A stretch of 64,000 nt of DNA, taken from Halobacillus salinarum (GTDB taxonomy: Bacteria > Bacillota > Bacilli > Bacillales > Halobacillaceae). Shown here piece after piece: positions 36,577 through 43,496 of the stretch. The translations under genes and the position numbers were made by a program. Numbering within the stretch: the first letter of the stretch is position 1; each line of letters opens with the position of its first letter. A model generated the notes under the pieces. That model saw nothing but the letters and a program-made list of their open reading frames with translations, was not told the origin of the DNA and searched no databases. The DNA is taken from the NCBI RefSeq assembly GCF_022919095.1, contig NZ_CP095073.1, forward strand, positions 744,001 through 808,000, given 5' to 3'.

Positions 36577-37188
36577 AACAGGACGTACATACCCCTCCAC
36601 TGTTGTCCGGTCATCTTCTTTTTCAGTCACTGACCAATCCTGGAATAAATAGATCAAAGTCAGCAGCATTACAAATAATCCAGAAACTAAGAATCCTTGT
36701 GTTGGAGTCCCGTCATAGTATTGAAAACTAACCATGTGATAAACAAAAAACAGCATGCTCGTTAAGGCGAAATAGCCTAACCTTTGCATATGCGGCCGGC
36801 GCCTGGAAAAAGTACAGTGTAATAATAAAGGCAGCCAGTAAAAGAATGAACAAATCGTAAGAGTCGTTAAGTGAAAAACTACTCCTAGAGAGTAGGGGAG
36901 CATGAGAAAGACTTCATAGCTCGCTAATACACCTACAAAAAATACGGCAGCATTTATAAGAAGACGGTTACTGGCCCTGATCATCCATCTCAATTTATTT
37001 CTAAACCAAAGCTGGTGTTGGTTTGCGTACAATATCCAGAGCGGGACAGCAGCAAACACAATTAAACTTCGGGAAAGGTTTTCTAAAGGACGCTCATTAA
37101 ATAGATTAATGATCACAATTAAACTGACTGTGAGTACAAGAGCCGCAGGGAGCAGGTATTTTCTGTAACGACTAATTGTCTGTTGCAC
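36556..37188 (-). CDS. Unrecognised integral membrane protein
   Basis: A 210-residue protein with five or six hydrophobic segments (for example VLTVSLIVIINLF, AVFFVGVLASYEVFL, TICSFFYWLPLLLH and FLVSGLFVMLLTLIYLF) and a charged C-terminal tail. It contains several His, Tyr and Trp residues near helix ends. I do not recognise the family. A remote resemblance to CtaG-like heme-copper oxidase assembly proteins (six-helix, FYWLP motif) crossed my mind but is not supported. It is monocistronic and convergent with the nucleotidyltransferase. Confidence 0.7.
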   Translation of the reverse strand: MQQTISRYRKYLLPAALVLTVSLIVIINLFNERPLENLSRSLIVFAAVPLWILYANQHQLWFRNKLRWMIRASNRLLINAAVFFVGVLASYEVFLMLPYSLGVVFHLTTLTICSFFYWLPLLLHCTFSRRRPHMQRLGYFALTSMLFFVYHMVSFQYYDGTPTQGFLVSGLFVMLLTLIYLFQDWSVTEKEDDRTTVEGYVRPVSKERKF

Positions 37189-37363
37189 TCTTTATCATCT
37201 CCTATAATCTTTGGCGATAATATTCCCTTCTACTGGGTATATAAACGCAATAGCACCGAATTCAAACTCTTTCATGTCAGTTTAAGGGTTTTTTTCTTTT
37301 ATTTATCTTTCCGGATTTGTCTAAAAGGTCATTTTTGCTCGTTAAAAACTTTTCAAAATAAAA

Positions 37364-37387
37364 GACAGCTTTAGGAGAAAAGCTGTC
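37364..37387 (-). terminator. Terminator downstream of the P-loop kinase gene
   Basis: Perfect 9-bp arms GACAGCTTT (37364-37372) and AAAGCTGTC (37379-37387); read on the minus strand the stem is followed by TTTATTTTG. It lies 64 bases past the kinase stop. Confidence 0.7.
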
Positions 37388-37450
37388 CTCTGTAATACTT
37401 ATTTATTTCTAGTGCTGAATGGCGAACGCATGTATGGAGATCAAAAACAG

Positions 37451-37966
37451 TTATCCCTGTCTATGTACAATGTATTCTTCAAGCTGTTTTTGAGTTCGGA
37501 TCGAAATGGTTTTTTCACTATGGGTTTTAAGAGATTTCTGAAGGAATGGAAAAGTTTTCTCTTCAAACGAGGAGCTGGTGATCAATTGGTGCTTCAAATC
37601 GTGTAGAGTTAAAAGATAAGAGCTCCTCTCGAATTGAATAAACTGCTTCAGAAATCTTTTTATAATCCGGTAGTTTCTTGTGGATTTGGATGGAAGGAGG
37701 AGCACAATTTCATCTGCTTTGGCAAAACCTGAGCCAATCCAGTCTTCTGCCTTTCCTTCAATCACCCATTGATTCGTATGAATAGTGTACAGAAATTTTT
37801 GGTTCCTGTCTTTGACAGAATTAAGGCTTTCTTCGAAATTGGAGTGTTCCCAAACAAAATCGTCCAGCTCATACAATGGAAGAAACAGCTGGTTGGATAA
37901 ATAACGGGCAAGCGTTGTTTTGCCGCTCCCTATACTTCCAGTAATGAAAATACGATTTGGCTTCAT
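37451..37966 (-). CDS. P-loop NTPase / adenylate-kinase-like protein (FlaR-type)
   Basis: A 171-residue P-loop protein. The Walker A motif is at the N-terminus (FITGSIGSGKTTLARYL), followed by LPLYELDDFVWEH, WVIEGKAEDW and IVLLLPSKSTRNYRIIKR, the layout of the small 'topology modulation protein' (FlaR-like) kinases related to adenylate kinase. Phosphorylation of a small molecule is likely; the substrate is unknown. The ATG at 37966 is 9 bases after GGAG; a GTG three codons upstream abuts that site and is rejected. Confidence 0.8.
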   Translation of the reverse strand: MKPNRIFITGSIGSGKTTLARYLSNQLFLPLYELDDFVWEHSNFEESLNSVKDRNQKFLYTIHTNQWVIEGKAEDWIGSGFAKADEIVLLLPSKSTRNYRIIKRFLKQFIQFERSSYLLTLHDLKHQLITSSSFEEKTFPFLQKSLKTHSEKTISIRTQKQLEEYIVHRQG

Positions 37967-37991
37967 GTCCTTCACTCCTCAAGTATTTTCC

Positions 37992-38016
37992 CGGTTTTCA
38001 TTTATATAAAAAACCG
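37992..38016 (-). terminator. Weak hairpin downstream of methyltransferase gene
   Basis: Arms CGGTTTT (37992-37998) and AAAACCG (38010-38016), A/T-rich, between the methyltransferase and the kinase genes. It may terminate the methyltransferase transcript. Confidence 0.45.
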
Positions 38017-38028
38017 TTTAATGCTTGG

Positions 38029-38748
38029 TTAGATAAAATCATCTAAGGAAGGCCTGAGTTCCATTAGGGAAGTCCAAAGAAAATCCTCACCAAATAAGTC
38101 ATCTGACTGCTCCATCTTTTTCATCCGGCGAAAAGTGTGAAAGTGAAATTCTTTCTTAAATAACTCCTTTAACCGTTCTTCTTCATAGCCGATTCCACCC
38201 TGCATGCTGTAATGTCTGTAAACTTCCCAATCCGTAATATCAGCACCGCCTTCAGGAGTGAAGCAAACGAGTCCGAAGTGCCCCTTTGGTTTCAATACTT
38301 TGCAGATAAATGCAATGTATTTCATCCGCTGGTGGGGAGGGAGATGATGGAGTAATCCCGAATCATAGATGAAATCGTAGGAATCCTCCTGAAGGTTCAT
38401 CTGAAAAATGTCCCCGCAGCGAAATCTTATTTGGAGGTTCTCGTCCGCTGCTCTTTCCTGTGCCCATTCGATGGCATTTTCTGAAATGTCCACGGCTTCA
38501 ACTTCGCATCCCTGCCTTGCCATGTAGATAGCATTTCTGCCCGGTCCGCATCCAAGTTCCAATGCCGTTCGTGGCTTTATGTAATGATGAAAGTATTCAA
38601 CTAAGTTTTCATCAGGCTGCTTCGTTTGGAAGAAAGGAATTTCTTTATCCCGATCTTCATAAAATTCTTCCCAAAACGGTTTAGGTTTTCTTATAAGGGA
38701 ATCCAGCATTTGATATAGATCCTGGTTATTCAAAATTTTTTCTTTCAT
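38029..38748 (-). CDS. Class I SAM-dependent methyltransferase
   Basis: A 239-residue methyltransferase. Motif I is ALELGCGPGRNAIYMARQG, motif II VEAVDISENAIEWA, motif III RFRCGDIFQM and the motif IV-like YDFIYDSGLLHHLPPHQRMKY. The N-terminal part has WEEFYEDRDKEIPFF, seen in TehB/UbiE-like small-molecule methyltransferases. The acceptor is unknown. An AGGTGCAG site precedes the ATG. It could be a thiol, tellurite or metabolite methylase. Confidence 0.88.
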   Translation of the reverse strand: MKEKILNNQDLYQMLDSLIRKPKPFWEEFYEDRDKEIPFFQTKQPDENLVEYFHHYIKPRTALELGCGPGRNAIYMARQGCEVEAVDISENAIEWAQERAADENLQIRFRCGDIFQMNLQEDSYDFIYDSGLLHHLPPHQRMKYIAFICKVLKPKGHFGLVCFTPEGGADITDWEVYRHYSMQGGIGYEEERLKELFKKEFHFHTFRRMKKMEQSDDLFGEDFLWTSLMELRPSLDDFI

Positions 38749-38845
38749 GACTGCACCTCCAGAAGCTGACTCGTTAATGAAACCGTTAACACCATCATAA
38801 CATTATTGAATAATTGGTAATATTGTAATTTTTTTATTTAACCTT

Positions 38846-38865
38846 AAAGTAATAAAATTTACTTT
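38846..38865. promoter_or_regulatory. Inverted repeat AAAGTAA / TTACTTT
   Basis: Perfect 7-bp arms (38846-38852 and 38859-38865) in the gap before the HTH-ATPase gene. A related inverted repeat, ATTACT (39100-39105) / AGTAAT (39112-39117), lies just before that gene's ribosome binding site. They may be operators; this is inference. Confidence 0.4.
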
Positions 38866-38920
38866 CTTAATTGATGTTCCGTACCTTTATTAAGTTACAT
38901 AGTGAAAAACGACGCTTTTC

Positions 38921-39045
38921 CAATTTAGAGATGCTGTTAAAGTCTGCCTCTGAATTTCAAGAATCGCTTGTCGGAGGTCAGTCTTTTTTTTGCATAACTC
39001 ATCAAGTTAACCGTTCTTCTGTGGCTTTGTGAAACACAGGCTTCT
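38921..39045 (+). repeat. Intergenic repeat, copy B
   Basis: Within the 383-base gap between the methyltransferase and HTH-ATPase genes. It shares AATTTAGAG[AC]TGCTGTT, GAATCGCTTGTCGGAGG and TGCATAACTCATCAAGTTAA with copy A (27.6-28.0 kb), in the same order and orientation but with a much shorter interval between blocks. No coding sequence is visible. Confidence 0.6.
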
Positions 39046-39131
39046 TTTTATGGATATTCCCAATTTTATTTTTATCTATTGCATTAAAGCGAAAAATAAA
39101 TTACTATTTAAAGTAATAGAGGAGGATGAAA

Positions 39132-40171
39132 TTGGAAAAAATTCACCTGAATGTAGCTTTGCTCCGCAGACGAGTCCCAAACCTTACAACCGCAGCACGG
39201 AATGTCGGATTGCGTCCAGCTACAGTTTCTAATCTTTGTACTGGAAAAATCTCAATCAGCCGGACAGAGGTAAGGACGTTAGTAGCTCTTGCGGCCCTTG
39301 CAGACTGTAGTTTAGACGAATTAATTATCAGAGGGGAGCGATTTGAAATGGTAGAAACGGGTATCAAAGTTTTGGATCTTTTTGCCCCATTAACAAAAGG
39401 GGGAACAGTAGGTCTCGTAGCGCGTCCTGGAATGGGACAGCTCGTTGTACTTGCTGAAATCTTTCATCGTATGAAGCAGGAAGGATGCCGTATTGTTCTT
39501 TTACAACCTGAGGGCAACCATCCAGAACTTAGCGATATTGCTGAATATATTGATGACTTCTGCACCAGTTTAACTGAAGTGGAGGCAATCGTGTTAGCAC
39601 AAGGGAAGAAAGGGGGGTAGCCTTCGCTGCAGATCGCTCCTATGTGTTAACAGGAGAACTTGCACAATTGCAGGAAAAATGGAAGGGTCTCAATGCTGTT
39701 ACTACTTTTCTTCTGGATCTTAAAGGCGAGGCGGTTGATGAAGACCTTCCGTACGGACCATTAGAAACATTATGGCAATTCGATAGTGAACTGAGTGCCC
39801 GGCATTTATATCCAGCGATCCACCCCCTTTACTCTACATCCACAGTTTTAGAAGGAGCAAATCTTGATCAGATGCATTTTTCCATTCAGCAGCGAGGTAA
39901 ACAACTCCTGCGTCGTTTCCGGGAGCTTCGTTCAATCGTTAATGTAAGAGGATTAGAGACTTTGAATGACAAAGATAGTGAAACATTTAAGCGAGGGGAA
40001 CGCTTGGAAGCCTATCTAACACAGCCTTTCTACGTAGCGGAAGACTTTACAGGACAGGGAGGAGAAACTGTGCCGCTTAACGAAACATTAGAGGATGTGA
40101 GAAAAATATTAGATGGTTCAGCTGATCTTCAAGAGCCAGGCGAGTTAACCTATATCGGCAAACTATCTTAA
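39132..40171 (+). CDS. HTH domain fused to degenerate F1-ATPase beta-like domain (frameshifted as sequenced)
   Basis: A protein of about 346 residues after correcting one base. Residues 1-65 form a helix-turn-helix domain of XRE type (TAARNVGLRPATVSNL). The rest resembles F1-ATPase beta: ETGIKVLDLFAPLTKGG, then ARPGMGQLVVLAEI where Walker A (GGAGVGKT) should be, with the Lys lost. The Walker B region is deleted, and the C-terminal part is well kept (LYPAIHPLYSTS, LTQPFYVAEDFTG, VPLNETLEDVRKIL). The frame breaks in a G6 run (39612-39617); one G more gives GGVAFAADRSYVLTGE. ATP hydrolysis is unlikely. A DNA-binding regulator is the best guess. The TTG at 39132 has better GGAGG spacing than ATG 39126. 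Confidence 0.75.
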
Positions 40172-40183
40172 GGATGTGGGCCT

Positions 40184-40651
40184 GTGGATTATATTACTTA
40201 TCTAAGATCGATGGTAGGAAAGAACAAAGTGCTTATGCCTGTGTGTGGTGCACTGATCTTCGATGACCAAAAACGAATCCTGCTTCAGCATAGAGCTGAT
40301 ACCCATTCATGGGGAATCCCGGGTGGGTTTATGGAACTTGACGAAAATGTGGAAGAGACCGCCAGAAGAGAAACTTATGAAGAAACAGGTATTGAATTAG
40401 GAAAGCTCGATTTTTATGGAATCTATTCAGGGAAGGACTTCCATAAAACCTTTCCCAATGGAGATCAAGCCGCCCTTGTCCAAATATTGTTTACTTGCAG
40501 AGACTTTAAAGGAAAAGCGAATAGCATAGATGAAGAAACGTTAGATGCCCGTTTTTTCCCTTTAGATCAGCTTCCTGCTCCTATGCTTGAAAAACATCAA
40601 AGGTTTATTAACGATTATATCGAATATCCAAGTGGACCTGTCATTGGTTAG
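40184..40651 (+). CDS. NUDIX hydrolase
   Basis: A 155-residue NUDIX hydrolase, cleaving a nucleoside diphosphate linked to another moiety. The NUDIX box is complete: GGFMELDENVEETARRE followed by TYEETGIEL (GX5EX7REUXEEXGU). The N-terminal strand VMPVCGALIFDDQKRILLQ-like part precedes it, and the C-terminal FPLDQLPAPMLEKHQRFI is typical of the subgroup. The GTG at 40184 follows AAGGATGTGG and lies 12 bases after the preceding gene's stop, so the two may be co-transcribed. The substrate is unknown. Confidence 0.88.
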   Translation: MDYITYLRSMVGKNKVLMPVCGALIFDDQKRILLQHRADTHSWGIPGGFMELDENVEETARRETYEETGIELGKLDFYGIYSGKDFHKTFPNGDQAALVQILFTCRDFKGKANSIDEETLDARFFPLDQLPAPMLEKHQRFINDYIEYPSGPVIG

Positions 40652-40685
40652 TGAACTGGTGCATAAAATATGGTACACTGTAAAT

Positions 40686-40803
40686 AGAATAAGAAAGACC
40701 GCAGCATTCACTGCGGTCTTACCGATAACGATTCCTTCGGGGATCGGCTACTCATTGAGGAATAGACCTCTCCCGTTTGCAGACAGGAGGTCTATTTTTT
40801 ATT
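40686..40803 (+). ncRNA. Candidate antisense RNA antitoxin (type I TA)
   Basis: An extended -10 promoter, TGGTACACT (40671-40679), predicts a start near 40686. A strong plus-strand terminator follows: AATAGACCTC (40761-40770), a 16-base loop, GAGGTCTATT (40787-40796) and a T tract. The roughly 118-nt RNA would be complementary to the 3' untranslated part and last codons of the opposite toxin mRNA, the arrangement seen in Bacillus bsrG/SR4 and txpA/ratA. The ends are predicted, not measured, and the -35 is weak. Confidence 0.55.
40695..40720 (-). terminator. Terminator of the toxin mRNA
   Basis: Perfect 10-bp arms AAGACCGCAG (40695-40704) and CTGCGGTCTT (40711-40720). On the minus strand the stem is followed by TCTTATTC, while no T tract follows on the plus strand. 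Confidence 0.75.
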
Positions 40804-40887
40804 GGTCATTTTTATGACCAACGCAAGCAGAGCAATAAGGAAAGTTCCGAAAGAAAACAGAACCATAAAGACCTCATAGATACTCAC
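40792..40887 (-). CDS. Hol-Tox type small membrane toxin (putative holin-like toxin)
   Basis: A 31-residue peptide, beginning MSIYEVFMVLFSFGTFLI and ending KMTNKK: a short polar start, one membrane helix and a basic tail. This is the pattern of the putative holin-like toxin (Hol-Tox) family of Firmicutes, related in design to BsrG/TxpA type I toxins. The GTG start at 40887 lies nine bases after a strong GGGGGTG ribosome binding site, which is held in a hairpin with an upstream CCCCCTT. An extended -10, TGATACAAT (40960-40968, minus), gives a leader of about 65 bases. The antisense RNA overlaps its 3' end. Confidence 0.75.
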   Translation of the reverse strand: MSIYEVFMVLFSFGTFLIALLALVIKMTNKK

Positions 40888-40898
40888 TTAAGGCATCA

Positions 40899-40922
40899 CC
40901 CCCTTTCCTTGAACTAAGGGGG
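40899..40922 (-). promoter_or_regulatory. Hairpin sequestering the toxin ribosome binding site
   Basis: Arms CCCCCTT and AAGGGGG (40899-40905 and 40916-40922) fold the toxin leader so that the GGGGG of the Shine-Dalgarno is paired. Such masking is a known feature of type I toxin mRNAs. Confidence 0.6.
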
Positions 40923-41028
40923 CAGCCGACCTCCGTGGAAGGATCACTATCTAATGGTCATTGTATCACAGCCTAAGGTAGGGATATGGTCGGAATTTCC
41001 CTGCCTTTCGTACATTATCAAAAAAATA

Positions 41029-41067
41029 TTGTCATTTTGTGATAACTGTTATATTATATATATAACA
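41029..41067 (+). promoter_or_regulatory. Promoter and operator of the GntR/DUF1648 operon
   Basis: A -35 TTGTCA (41029-41034), a 17-base spacer and a -10 TATTAT (41052-41057). The inverted repeat TGTTATAT (41047-41054) / ATATAACA (41060-41067) covers the -10, so repressor binding would block the polymerase. Autoregulation by the GntR protein encoded just downstream is likely. Confidence 0.7.
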
Positions 41068-41095
41068 AATAAAACAGCGAGGATGTGGGTTATTT

Positions 41096-41488
41096 GTGCT
41101 CATCCATTTAGATTTAGAAGCCTCAGACCCTATTTATAACCAATTGAAAAATCAAATCATAGCTGGTATAGCCAAGGGGGAGCTTGTTCCTGGAGAAAGA
41201 TTGCCATCGGTAAGAGCTCTTGCCCAGGATTTAGGAATTAATCTTCATACGGTTAATAAAGCCTATCAGCAGCTGAAGCAGGATGGATTTATATTGATTC
41301 ACCGCCAAAAAGGAGTCGTCGTGCAACCGGATGGATTTCCGGAGGCAGATGAGGAGTATTGGCAAGGTCTCCAAAAGACACTTCATCCATTAATCGCGGA
41401 AGCCGTCTGCAGGGGAATAAAACGGGAAGAATTTGTGGATTTGTGCAGTGAAATTTTTAAAGAGTTTGAAAAGCAGGGGGGAAAGTAG
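41096..41488 (+). CDS. GntR family regulator, YtrA type
   Basis: A 130-residue GntR regulator of the short YtrA subfamily: a winged helix-turn-helix (IYNQLKNQIIAGIAKGELV, GERLPSVRALAQDLGINLHT, VNKAYQQLKQDGFILIHR) and a short C-terminal dimerisation helix, with no large effector domain. The GTG start is nine bases after GAGGATG. The palindrome over its own promoter is its probable operator. The DUF1648 membrane gene follows after one base, the usual pairing for YtrA-type regulators, which often respond to cell-wall stress or antibiotics. Confidence 0.9.
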   Translation: MLIHLDLEASDPIYNQLKNQIIAGIAKGELVPGERLPSVRALAQDLGINLHTVNKAYQQLKQDGFILIHRQKGVVVQPDGFPEADEEYWQGLQKTLHPLIAEAVCRGIKREEFVDLCSEIFKEFEKQGGK

Positions 41489-41489
41489 A

Positions 41490-42602
41490 ATGAATGTAAT
41501 GATGGCGTTATTCCTAATTGTCATCCTGATCCCGGTTTACGTTTCAGTCATGTTTATTCCTTTTTGGACGAGAAAAACGGAAAGCTTCGGCGTTTCCATT
41601 CCTGAAAAATTTTATGCGCGAGGGGATATTCAATCCTTTCGAAGACGATATGCCTTTTATACAGGCTTACTAAGTGCTGGGTTAACAGCGCTGCTTTTCT
41701 TTTTGGCAGGTTATTTCACAATAGATGAGCAACGGGCAGCTATTGGGTTCAGCATTCTTATCTTTGTTTATCTTGCCGGAACGTTTGTTGTGTATTTGTT
41801 TTTCCACCGGAAAATGAAAAAGTTGAAGAAAGAGGAGCAGTGGGAGAAGGTCAGGCCGCAAGGGGTAGTGGTGGACACACAATTCCGTGAGCAGCGTCTG
41901 ACTTATTCCAATTTGTGGTTTGCAGTTCCTTTTCTAATCGCTTTCTTGACCATCGGGTTTACCTTCCAACTCTATGATCAGATTCCTGATCGTTTTCCGA
42001 TGCAATACAGTTTTTCCGGAGAGGTGACGAATTGGGCGGAAAAGTCTTACCGTACCGTCCTTGTAATGCCTGTAATGCAGCTTTATATGGCAGTTTTGTT
42101 TTTATTTATTAATGTGATGATCGCAAAAGCGAAACAGCAGGTGAGTGCAGAAGATCCGGAAAACTCAAGAAAGCAGAATGTCGTCTTTCGGAGAAGGTGG
42201 TCGGCCTTTATTATCCTGACAAGTGTCGCGTTGACTCTTCTTTTTTCGTTTGTGCAATATACCTTTATTTATACTGTAAGTCCTGTAGTAATCAATGTCG
42301 TCACATTAATCTTTACGTTAGCTGTTGTGGCTGCTTCAATCGTTCTGTCGATTACGACCGGGCAAGGGGGGAGCAGGGTGAAAACGGGTCAAGGAACAAC
42401 GACAGCCGGGAGAATGGATCGCGATGATGACCGCTATTGGAAGCTTGGCCAGTTTTATTATAACAGGAACGATCCTGCTCTCTTTCTGGAAAAACGATTC
42501 GGCATAGGCTGGACGATCAATTTTGGGCGTCCGACGGCCTGGATTATTTTAATCGTGATTGTTGTGCTGGCAGCTGGTATTCCTCTTGTACTCGGCCGAT
42601 AA
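41490..42602 (+). CDS. DUF1648 / DUF5808 membrane protein
   Basis: A 370-residue membrane protein with about eight helices. The DUF1648 segment is DQIPDRFPMQYSFSGEVTNW (near residue 165), and the C-terminal DUF5808 segment is DDRYWKLGQFYYNRNDPALF followed by EKRFGIGWTINFGRP. These families include the SdpI immunity protein and partners of YtrA-type regulators, so an immunity or envelope-stress role is plausible but unproven. The ATG at 41490 has a GGGGGGAAAG site in the end of the GntR gene. It is followed by a strong terminator. Confidence 0.85.
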   Translation: MNVMMALFLIVILIPVYVSVMFIPFWTRKTESFGVSIPEKFYARGDIQSFRRRYAFYTGLLSAGLTALLFFLAGYFTIDEQRAAIGFSILIFVYLAGTFVVYLFFHRKMKKLKKEEQWEKVRPQGVVVDTQFREQRLTYSNLWFAVPFLIAFLTIGFTFQLYDQIPDRFPMQYSFSGEVTNWAEKSYRTVLVMPVMQLYMAVLFLFINVMIAKAKQQVSAEDPENSRKQNVVFRRRWSAFIILTSVALTLLFSFVQYTFIYTVSPVVINVVTLIFTLAVVAASIVLSITTGQGGSRVKTGQGTTTAGRMDRDDDRYWKLGQFYYNRNDPALFLEKRFGIGWTINFGRPTAWIILIVIVVLAAGIPLVLGR

Positions 42603-42610
42603 TGAAAAAA

Positions 42611-42643
42611 CAGGCGGGGATTTTGTCTCCCGCCTGTTTTTTT
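42611..42643. terminator. Bidirectional terminator
   Basis: Perfect 8-bp arms CAGGCGGG (42611-42618) and CCCGCCTG (42629-42636), with A6 before and T7 after, between the convergent DUF1648 and BI-1 genes. Confidence 0.92.
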
Positions 42644-43367
42644 ATCTTCTTATCTTTTGCAATAAACGAAGGATTTCAATATATAACCAGACAAGTGTGA
42701 CGATGAGGCCGAATGCTCCGTACCATTCCATATACTTAGGGGCTCTTCCTCGAACACCTGATTCAATAAAGTCAAAGTCAAGGACAAGGTTAAGAGCGGC
42801 TACGGCAACGATGAATACGCTGATTCCAATTCCGATCCAGCCGCTGGAGTGCAGATAAGGTACGGAATTTTGAAAAAATGCGTTGAGTACAAAATCTACC
42901 AAATACACGACGAAAATGGCTAAGGTAGCTGAAATGACCATAAGGCGGAAGTTCTTCGTAACCTTAATAATCCGCGTTGCATAAAGAAACAATAGTACTC
43001 CCATTACTGCAAAAGTAAGGGAAGCGGCCTGGACAACAATACCCGGATAGCGTGCCTCTAAAAAGGAAGACAGTCCTCCGATTAAGAAGCCTTCCAGGGC
43101 TGCATAAATCGGGGCTGTGACAGGGGCAGCCTTTTTAAAGAATACCGTGATGAGGGCGAAGACTAAACCGCCTATCGCACCTATGGCCATCATTAATGTA
43201 ATATCTATGCCCTGTGAATATTGGTACCAAGTGTATAGAGCTGATCCTAGTAGAAATAAAAACAGCACGGTCGTTTTTCCGACCGTTCCACCCAGTGTCA
43301 TGGGCTTTCCTTGAGCCCGTTCCTTCCTGAATGTATCTTCTCTCAATACTGGATTTCCAGATCTCAT
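42642..43367 (-). CDS. Bax inhibitor-1 / YccA family membrane protein
   Basis: A 241-residue, seven-helix protein of the BI-1-like family in its YccA/DUF1112-type bacterial branch. It starts MRSGNPVLREDTFRKERAQ, with GGTVGKTTVLFLFLLGSALYT following. Family features include APIYAALEGFLIGGLSS, and a C-terminal FDFIESGVRGRAPKYMEWYG with Asp residues in the last helices as in the Ca2+-leak relatives. The ATG at 43367 has AAGGAG 11 bases upstream, against a GTG four codons earlier that abuts it. The role in this bacterium is unknown. Confidence 0.88.
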   Translation of the reverse strand: MRSGNPVLREDTFRKERAQGKPMTLGGTVGKTTVLFLFLLGSALYTWYQYSQGIDITLMMAIGAIGGLVFALITVFFKKAAPVTAPIYAALEGFLIGGLSSFLEARYPGIVVQAASLTFAVMGVLLFLYATRIIKVTKNFRLMVISATLAIFVVYLVDFVLNAFFQNSVPYLHSSGWIGIGISVFIVAVAALNLVLDFDFIESGVRGRAPKYMEWYGAFGLIVTLVWLYIEILRLLQKIRR

Positions 43368-43496
43368 AAATAAAATCACTCCTTTTAAGTAGACCGTCTG
43401 TTTCTTTACGATAGGAAGGTCAAAAAGGTTTCATACCCATGTTTACCTGTATTTTATCAAAGAAAAACCTTCAACGCTGTTTGTATGTAGAAGTGA

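Noticed and set aside
36556-37188. CtaG (cytochrome oxidase assembly) assignment
   Set aside because: Only a general resemblance in helix content and one FYW motif; the conserved His motifs of CtaG are not seen.
37183-37606. Short plus-strand reading frames
   Set aside because: No ribosome binding sites or plausible protein pattern; the second overlaps the minus-strand kinase gene, and a minus-strand terminator occupies part of the region.
39644-40171. Independent gene for the C-terminal F1-beta-like part
   Set aside because: It has no ribosome binding site, and the upstream codons in the same frame continue the family sequence back to the G6 run.
40665-40720. The hairpin at 40695-40720 as terminator of the NUDIX gene
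   Set aside because: No T tract follows on the plus strand, while one follows on the minus strand, and a plus-strand promoter lies directly before it.
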